Shown here piece after piece: positions 23,701 through 32,700 of a stretch of 64,000 nucleotides of DNA. Under the pieces are notes generated by a model, which was not told where the DNA came from, made no database searches, and saw only the letters and a list, made by a program, of their open reading frames with translations. Each line of letters starts with the position of its first letter. Position 1 is the first letter of the stretch. The translations under genes were made by a program, and so were the position numbers. Source of the DNA: Aurelia coerulea (taxonomy: Eukaryota; Cnidaria; Scyphozoa; Semaeostomeae; Ulmaridae); the NCBI GenBank assembly GCA_039566865.1, contig CM076955.1, positions 5,954,501 to 6,018,500 of the forward strand, written 5' to 3'.

Positions 23701-26700
23701 AGATAAACTTTTTGTTGATCAACATTTTTTGACATTTTTGCGTTCCAGGAGAATTGTATGGAAGTTCAACATTCCCTTGAGTCCGTGGCAAGGGGGGCAC
23801 TTTGAGCGCTTGGTAGGCAGCGTGAAGAGAACCCTGAGGAAAGTGTTAGGGAATGCCAAGTTGAGATATGATGAGATTCACACTGTACTTGTTGAGATTG
23901 AAGGAATCTTAAATTCCAGGCCTCTTACTTATTCATATGATGAAATTGGTTTTGATGTTTTGACTCCTTTTCACCTCATGTATGGTAGGAGATTGTCCCA
24001 ATTAGCTGATTTTGTTGACACAGGTGAGCAAGAAGAAGAAAATAGCACCTTAATGAGCAAGCGTTTTTTGTATCTTGTTAAGAAATTAGATCATTTTTGG
24101 AAACGTTGGAGGGGGGAATATTTAATTGATCTTAGAGAATCTCATAGATGCAGAAGCCAGGAAACATCAGATGCAAAAATTGGAGAAGTTGTACTTATTC
24201 ACGAAGACAATGTTAAACGCAATCAATGGAAAATGGGTGTAATTGACAATTTGATTCAAGGGAGAGATGGTCAAATTCGAGGAGCAAAGGTACGAGTCGT
24301 TTCAAGAGGTAAGCCAGATTTCATCGATCGTCCTTTACAGAAACTTTTTCCTTTAGAGGTTTGTGATGGTACAGAGAGAAACGTGGATAGAGAGGAGCGA
24401 AAAAAGAGTGAAATGAGCATTGAGACTGAGAGACCCAGGGAAAGGTCTACCAGAGCTGCGGCTAAGGATGCGCGTTGGAAATCACGTATGATGCTTGACT
24501 CCTACTGAGTCAAGGAGGGGAGTGTGTTGGAGAATTTCCACCCCTATAGTTGCGCACCCAGCTCGCGCATATTCATTCATTGATAAGTTTTCCTTTTCAG
24601 GTATTTTGCTTAGAGTGTAAACGGTAGTTAGTCATGATCGCAACTATTGAACTTTTATCCTTGTATCTACGAGAACATTTTATGAGAACCGTTAGCAAAT
24701 TCTAGAGACGCCTCACAGGCAGCGGTATTCTCTTACAGGTTATATGTGGTAGCTGACTAAGTTTAACGAGCTAGGAGGAGTTTCCTTATTACAAGTTCTT
24801 GATTGTGATTGGTCAGTTATTTCTGTATTCGCAAGGTAGAATAAGTATACGTTGACTGTAGTTATTGATCAGATTAGAAAAGAAACTTCACATGTAAGAG
24901 GTATGACTGTGTCATAAGATGAAGTTGAAAATCTCAATTGGCCTAATTTATGAGTGATCTCTTCGGTTCGATGAACTAGCGCAGACAGAATTGGAACTTC
25001 TGTAAAAGATGGAGATCTATCAAGCCAGGGGTGTCGTATATTTGTGCGTGCAGTTTTCAAACGTAAACATTTTACATAACTGCGCATCAGTGACCTTTGT
25101 CACGCGAACAATTTGACTGGCTTCCAGTCAGTGAAATTATATTGTAAACGAGAGAAAATGTTGCTCTGATACTGAATAGAAGGCTGCGACTGAGCGACCT
25201 TATATTGTGTAAAATTCAGCCATTTGATTCAAGCAAAGAAGCCTATACATTGGATTTTAAACGGAATCTAAGCATATATATGCCCTCGATGAAAATAGCC
25301 GTGCGAAGACAATAGGCTATGACATTCTATGTTCATCATGTTCATTTATTGGAAGTTTTCTTTGCTCTGTCCGAGTTCATCGAATTTGCCTAGCCAGGTA
25401 ACGACGACACCTAAAGATGTCTTGTGTGTTCACCAATCAACCACCAGTGGGTCCTCCAATACAAGCATTACGTTTCAAGTGGCTCTTTCTTGCTAATCTC
25501 TATCACAGCAAAATAAATCTAAATAATAAACTTGTGTCGTAGGGTCGCATGGTCCTGGGTCGTATGGTCCGGGGTCGTAGGGTCGTAGGGTCCGGTTAAA
25601 AGAACATCCCAAGCTTAACTTATTCCTTTACTGTGACCTTTGAATGCTAACATGCAGATCCGAAATGCCGTAAAACCAGAACTTCCTTGTGTTACTGAGC
25701 AGGGACCGCGGAGCCGGGGGGGGCTGTAGCCCCCCCAATATTTTTCAAGATAAAGCTTTTTGATTTTTGATTTTTTTGAGTACCGGTTCGTTTTGAAATA
25801 GGTACGGCATCAGGGAGTTTCCTCAAACAGAACAGGAGAATTTACTTTGAGGCATTGGATCTCATTGTTGAGGCAATCAATGAGAGGTTCAGCCAGCCCA
25901 GCTTTGGTTTTTCAAAAAACCTTGAATCGCTTCTGGTTCACTTCGTTAATGCAAGCGATGTTTCGTCTCAAATGAAATACTTCGAGGAAAATTATGCCAA
26001 CGACATAAAAATTTCACTATTGTTACCACAAGTTGAAATATTTAAAACTTTCAGTAAAAGATGTAAGGATAGATTGCTTTCATGATATCTGGATGTTTTT
26101 TAAAACCAATTCCAGTTGCTCAAAGATTGCTAATTAGTGAAATTGTCCAAATTTGTAAACTGCCAGGCGATCATTCTCTTTAGCTAGGCGTCTAAAGACT
26201 TGGCTTCGCTCAAGAATGTACCAAAAAAGGTTCAACAATTTAGCAATTCTTCATAATCACAAACAAAGGACACACAGAATAAACAATATCGAAGTTGCAA
26301 CTATTTTCATCAATAGAAACAACAATAGGATACGAAATTTTGGGAAATTTTATTTAAAATGTAGATTCATTGATGATACAAACTTACTCAGAATAAACAA
26401 TGTTCGCGTTATTACGTTCTGTTGTGTTATAATGTTTAACTCTGAATGTATAGCAGCGTTATGTTATGTTACCATATTATCTATTTCTTATAATGAAATA
26501 ATTCCAAGAGATTTCTAACTTCGTCATAAGACTAAAGCATAGCGTTCCTTTGGGCATTTCCCTTTATACCAAAAAATTCTGCATGGTCCCCGAGCCTTCG
26601 CTATCAAATGTTAGATATCTATAAACTCCAAACTACTTTCCGCGTTTATGGCGATTTACAGTAGGATTTAGTGGTTAGATAAGCTACAAATGAATATCTT

Positions 26701-29700
26701 TTTCCGGGTGTTTCTTGGCATTAAAAGGGCGTTGGTCGCATTTATAGCCAAAGTAGAGGGCGTGGTCAAGAAAATTATTCTGGGGGCTTCGCCCCCAGAC
26801 CCCTCACAATTCTCCCTACTTTTTAGCCCCCCCAATCGAAATTATGCTCCGCGGTCCCTGTTACTGAGTCTGACGAAAAGCTTATGACATGCATGTGACA
26901 ATACGTCCAAGACTGAAGCACAACACTATAGGGAAATTGCAGTACCGACTAGTATTAAATGGGGCCGACTGACAGAGGGCTAGTATTATCACCTGTGTAG
27001 CCCGGGGGGGGTACTTGACTAGGGAAGTGACGGGGGTGTGCGGAAAACCTCTCCACACCCTGCACCCTGTCGCATAAAAAATAGGCCAAAAGTATACCCT
27101 GTCGCATAAAAATTTTGCAACTCAAATATAGTGTAGAACGCAATTTTTGCTTGTGATACCCTGCCGCATACAAATTCTGCATCTCAAATATAGTGTAGAA
27201 CGCAATTTTTGCTTGTGATACCCTGTCACATAAATTTTTTACCTACTATAATACCCTGTCGCATAATTTTCGTTAGAAAAGGACACCCTGTCGCATAATT
27301 TTTACCGTAAAAGGACACCCTGTTGAGCGGCACATCCCGTCAGGTCAAGTATGGGAGTGTCCCCCCCCCGGGCTGTGTAGTGAATTGATTCAGAAAGTAG
27401 AAAAACGAGGGGTCAATTAACCTAATTCATATCTGTGTTCTGAATCTGAATTTTTGGTACAAACATCGTCAGTGATACATCATGTTAAACTCGTCCATCA
27501 AATTGAAGAAACATGACAGCGGAAATTTGCCATAAAAAATAACCAGTTTTTGGAACAAAGTTGGTGCAAATTTTTTTCGTGAACTACCGGTTTTCGGGCA
27601 AAGGTAGGACGATATTCCCAGTGTGACGTGCCCGCCTTTGCCTTTAGGCATGCTCCTAGTATGTCACTCTTTTTGAAAGAGTTTTTTCAAAACTGAGTAT
27701 CCTCCCTAATTTTTATCGGTAAGCTTTTCCGGACATCAAGCGCAAGTAAGCTGTAAATTCCAGCAAGGCTTTGACTATGCCTGCGTTCACACGATACCGG
27801 ATTCATTTCGTATCGGATTAGCTACTTTTTATACCAGATAGGCGTTCTGTTAAGACGGCGACGGCACAATCCTGCAAGGTCAATGACATCAGCTCCGATT
27901 CTGCTGAAATCAAAATAGGGATACCTCAAGGTTCTTGCCTTGGACCGCTTCTATTTTTGATTTACATTAATGACCTACCTTTTGCATTAAAAAGGGCAAA
28001 AGCTACAATGTATGCGGATGATACAGCAATTTCGTTCACTTCAGATAACATTGAAGAGATTGATGCTGTTGTCAACGCTGAACTTGCCTGCCTTGAGAAA
28101 TGGTTACAGGGTAAGAAGCTTTCCTTGAATGTTGTCAAGACACAGGCCATGATCATAGGATCGTCGCAAAAATTGAGGATGATTGATACACCAACGGCAC
28201 CGATTCCTCATTTTCGAGTAAATGGAAATGATATCGATCTTGTGAAGGAAACTAAATATCTTAGTCTCATGATTTATGATAATCAAAACGGGAGAGCACT
28301 GTTAAATGTAGACGGAAGAAGATTACTAGAACCATAGTGTAGGATAGGTTACCCCCTGTTCCGCTGTTCCGCTTTGGTTCCTTTGTGCCTTTGTGCACGT
28401 ATTGCTGTGCTGTCACGATATTTAGTCATTCTGTGACAGTACTCAGTATAGTAAACTAAGATTCGTAAGACTTCGATATTAGCGACTTACATTACTGTCA
28501 CAGAATTTTTAAATATGGAAACAAAAGTACAAAGTTTCGATGGCTCAGGGAACGTTAAGATTTTCATCGAGAAAATCTCGTTACGTTCTGCCCTAAAAGG
28601 ATTTGAGGGCGAAAAAGCAGCTCAAAATCTGGCCAGTCGCTTGGAAGGCAGGGCTTTCGACGTGTATTTAAGGTTATCGCCAACCGACAAGAAAGATCCA
28701 GATAAAATAAAAGAGGAGTTAATGAAAGAATTCGAGCTTGGGAACCAGGATAGAGAAATCGCCATTCAAGAGCTAGCCAGCCGTAAAAGACAACAAGACG
28801 AGTCTCCTCAAATGTTTGCCTTCAAAATACAAGAATTGGTAAAACTGGCCTATCCAACGTTTAATGATGAAACACGACAGACAATTGCTAAAGATTATTT
28901 TGTGAATGGATTGCACCAAAAGATGCAAGTAGCCTTGAAGTCATTGAGTAAGTTTTCAACTGCTTCTTTGAATGACCTAGCAAAGGAAACAACAAGATTA
29001 CAAATCGCTGGCATTCAATCTCTTGCGTCATCACAACAAGGTCATTGTATGTCTGTCAATACAGATACAGAAGGCTTTGTTGATTCAATAGCCGATAAGG
29101 TGTTGGAGAAGATGAAAGGTATGTCTGTGGGAGCTCCCGGGGGAAGTGAAGCTTCACCCAGTGTCAATTACTTTGGCAAACGTTCAAACCGCTTTACAAC
29201 ACGCGGAAAAAATCAGTCTTATCCTCGTTCAAGGAATTTTAGAGGAGGATATCAGGCCTCAAATCCTAAGTCTCAAAAGTGTCGGTCATGCCAAAGCACT
29301 GATCATTATGTACGGGAATGCCCCTCAAGGTTTTGTCAGGCCTGCGGCAATAAAGGTCATGATTCATGGGACAAGTCATGCCCAAATTATCAATGACTAG
29401 GCCAAAATAAATCAATTCAACAACAACTCTACGCTGACAATTTTTCTGCTGTTTTGAATGTCAAATTTGAAAACAATTCAATAAATGCTTTACTTGACAC
29501 TGGGGCTAGCTGTTCACTGATGGATATGGGAACTTTTGAAAGTCTGGGTTTGAAATCAGAAATTATTCCATTTACCAATCAACTGGTTGATGCTTCTGGA
29601 AACAACATGAGTATAATTGGTTCCACCATGGTCAATATTTCCATAAGAGGGCACATACTTTCTCAAGAGATTAAAATTCTAAATTCCAAAACTTACAGAA

Positions 29701-32700
29701 ATGTAATTCTGGGCAGAGATTTTTTATCCAAATTCGAGAGCGTTGCATTCGATTTCACGAAGCATAGAGTCAAGTTGGGAAACAATTGGCATTACTGTGT
29801 GAAAATCAGCAAATCTTGCAATGTCGCGTTGATCAATGACATTGAATTGCCCGCCCGTACAGAAAGTGTTGTAGCTGTCAAATGCAATCAATCTCTCGCT
29901 TTACTAACAGCAGATTTCGAGCCTTTTCTGGTAACCCATGGGGTATATGCCACCCGTTGTCGAATCATTCCAAACATCAAGGGCGTATTCCAAATTACAT
30001 TGCTGAATGTCAATAACACATCTTGTATGATAAACAGTGAAAAGAAAATTGGTTCGTTGATTGCCGTAGAGGAAACTGTGGCTAGTGTTGACACTCTTGA
30101 CTCAGATCTATCTGTAAATCTAGATCAAAATATCGTATACGGAGAAAATCTGTCGGTCAATGAAAAAGAAAAAATATCCACATTGATTTCACAGTACAGC
30201 GATATTTTTGCCCAGAATCCCAAAAAGCCAAAAGTCGTTACGAACATGCATCACCACATCGTAACAAATGACGCGTTACCAATTAAACGTAAACCGTACC
30301 GGCTTCCACATGCTTGGAATTCCGAAATTGACAAGCAGATCCAAGAAATGTTACAAAATGATATCATTCGGCCATCATCCTCTCCTTGGAATTCACCCAT
30401 TATTCTAGTTAAGAAGAAAGACGGCTCCATGCGATTTGTGTGCGATTTTAGGGGCCTTAACGACGTTTCAAAGAAAGACTCTTACCCGCTTCCTCACATT
30501 CGTGATGTAATAGATAGAATGCATGGCACACAGTTTTGGACCACCTTAGATGCAGCATCTGCATACTGGTCGATGCCACTCAATGAGTCTGACAAAGAAA
30601 AAACTGCTTTCTCGGTGCCCAGAGGAAAGTATGAGTTTAATGTAACCCCGTTTGGGTTATGCAATGCGGGTGCGTCGTATCAAAGGATGATCGACATGAG
30701 TTTATCCGGACTCGACTCCGATAGGATTCTTGCATACATGGATGACATTGTAGTATTCAGTAAGACGTTTGAAGACCATGTTGTGAGTATCGAGCAACTG
30801 TTTGCACGTTTAAGAGAATCTGGCATTTCCTTGAAACTTTCCAAGTGCATATTTGCAAGTGACAAGGTTGACTTTCTTGGGTTTGAACTTTCCCGCACTG
30901 GTATCAAGCCTCAGACTCGCTTAACTGAATCCATTGAATCGTACAAACGTCCTACTACGAAAAAGGAATTACGTGGGTTTTTAGGTCTCGCCGGATTTTA
31001 TCGAGCATTCATTCCAAATTTTGCTGACATCAGTGCTCCGTTAAATGGTCTTACTAATGACAATGTACCGTTTATTTGGACAGATATGTGTGAAGAAGCC
31101 TTCGTGCAATTGAAGATGAAATTGACATCAGAGCCTATATTGAAATTTCCTGATCTTAATCAACCGTTTGTCGTCAAGGTCGATGCAAGTAATTACGCCG
31201 TTGGCGGAATTTTATCTCAAAAAGGTTCGGATGAACAGTTGCATCCTGTGGCATATTTCTCCACAGCCTTGCAAAAAGCCCAGAAAAACTGGTCTGCTAC
31301 CAACAAAGAAGCTTTCGCTTTAGTTCTGGCAGTCCGCCATTGGAATGTGTACTTGGCTGCCAGTATGGAAAGAAAGTGATGTGCACCGGACATGTCCGGT
31401 GCACAGAGTGGTCAACTGGTGCACAATCTAGTGCACAAAATGGTGTTAAAACCTTGTGGTGCACAAGTCTATGATTTTATTCCTTTGGTGCACTTATCTG
31501 TTAGGAATCTTTTGGGTTTCAACTGCTTCAACAATGATACTACCAATGAATTTTGTCTGAATAGCATCTTGCTCATCTCCTTGTGGTCTTTTTGTGCAGT
31601 GTTGTCAGAAATGTCAAGTTTTCAATTTGTCTCTGGTAAAGATATAATGGAATGGAAAGACACTCTAAAAGTAAAAGCCAACGAAAGAGATGCTTACTCA
31701 AAAATTTTCCTGGGGATACTGATCTTTAAAAATAGTGTAATTAGAAATGGTCAAGGTTCTATTTTAGCACCAGCAAATATGAGATCACCAGAAGTGTTCT
31801 AAGCCCAAGTAGAGGGTGTTTCCTCAAAAATTTCCTGGGGACTTCGTCCCCAGACCCCTTGATTTTAGCCCCCCCCCCAATTTGTTTATACTGGCCATAC
31901 CAAAAACCAATGAAAAGCAAAATTTTGTTGTGTTCTACATTATTTTAAATGTTATAAATCCAAATTTTTCCGGGAGATCATGCCCCCGGACCCCCCTAGA
32001 TTGATACACCTCCGGCGCACGCAGGTGCATGTGAGTGGCTGGGCCACCCAGTGTACACCAATTGGTGCACACCGATCATTGACAATTTTTGTTGTCCGGT
32101 GCACGGAAAACTTACATTCCATACTGGCTTGGCTGGGTCCACATTCGTTCTCAATTCCGATCACAACCCTTTAACACACCTTCGAGACCAGCAAGATCCT
32201 CGTGGCAAAGTTGGCAGATGGATATCTGAATTGGAAGAATTTGACTACACCATCAAGTATATTCGAGGAGCAGAGAATGTAAAAGCTGATGCGTTATCGA
32301 GGAACGAAAATGCCTCTCAAAACCAACCGCATTCCCAGTTTGAAGAAAAAGTCTATGCACTGTTTGCAGAAAATGCTAGTTTCTTGACGCAACTGAAAGA
32401 AGAACAGCAAAAAGATGCAACTATTAGCAGCAGTTTGAAAGAAATATCTGCCAACAACAAGATCTTACAAGGACGATTAAGAAGAGTGCAAAAGCAATTG
32501 AGAGTCGAGGAAGGACTCTTAACAAAATCAGGACGTCCAGTTATTCCACCATCGTTACGCAAAATAATCGTTAAAGAATACCATAATATCGCACATTTTG
32601 GCATCGAAAAGATATATTCATTGTTAAAAGATCGTTTCTATTGGCCTAATATGTACGCGTACGTTCAATCATTTATACCTTCATGCGAAACTTGTCAACG

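Larger units (their letters stand above)
18530..25007 (+). mobile_element. BEL/Pao LTR retrotransposon, nearly intact and very young
   Basis: Two 483-bp LTRs (18530-19012 and 24525-25007) flank gag-protease and pol reading frames in BEL/Pao order. A 5-bp duplication GATGG lies at 18525-18529 and 25008-25012. Reading the two LTRs side by side I find one difference (CACAAGT against CACATGT, near 18895/24890), so insertion was recent. A polypurine tract AAGGAGGGGAG precedes the 3' LTR. It is antisense to the host dehydrogenase, as is usual for LTR elements tolerated in introns. Confidence 0.95.
18362..25610. mobile_element. Mutator-like non-autonomous element, split by the BEL retrotransposon
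   Basis: TIRs of about 90 bp start GGGATGTTCTTTTAACCGGA at both ends and continue with repeats of ACCCTACGACC/ACCATACGACC. A perfect 9-bp duplication AAGCTTAAC flanks it (18353-18361 and 25611-25619). Nine-base duplications with long TIRs are characteristic of Mutator-like elements. Excluding the BEL insertion and one copy of its target duplication, the element is about 766 bp (18362-18529 and 25013-25610) and noncoding. Confidence 0.85.

Noticed and set aside
31392..31802. 136-codon plus frame inside the gypsy element
   Set aside because: Lies in the inserted noncoding DNA element. No transposase motif, and the start overlaps the GTGCAC repeats.
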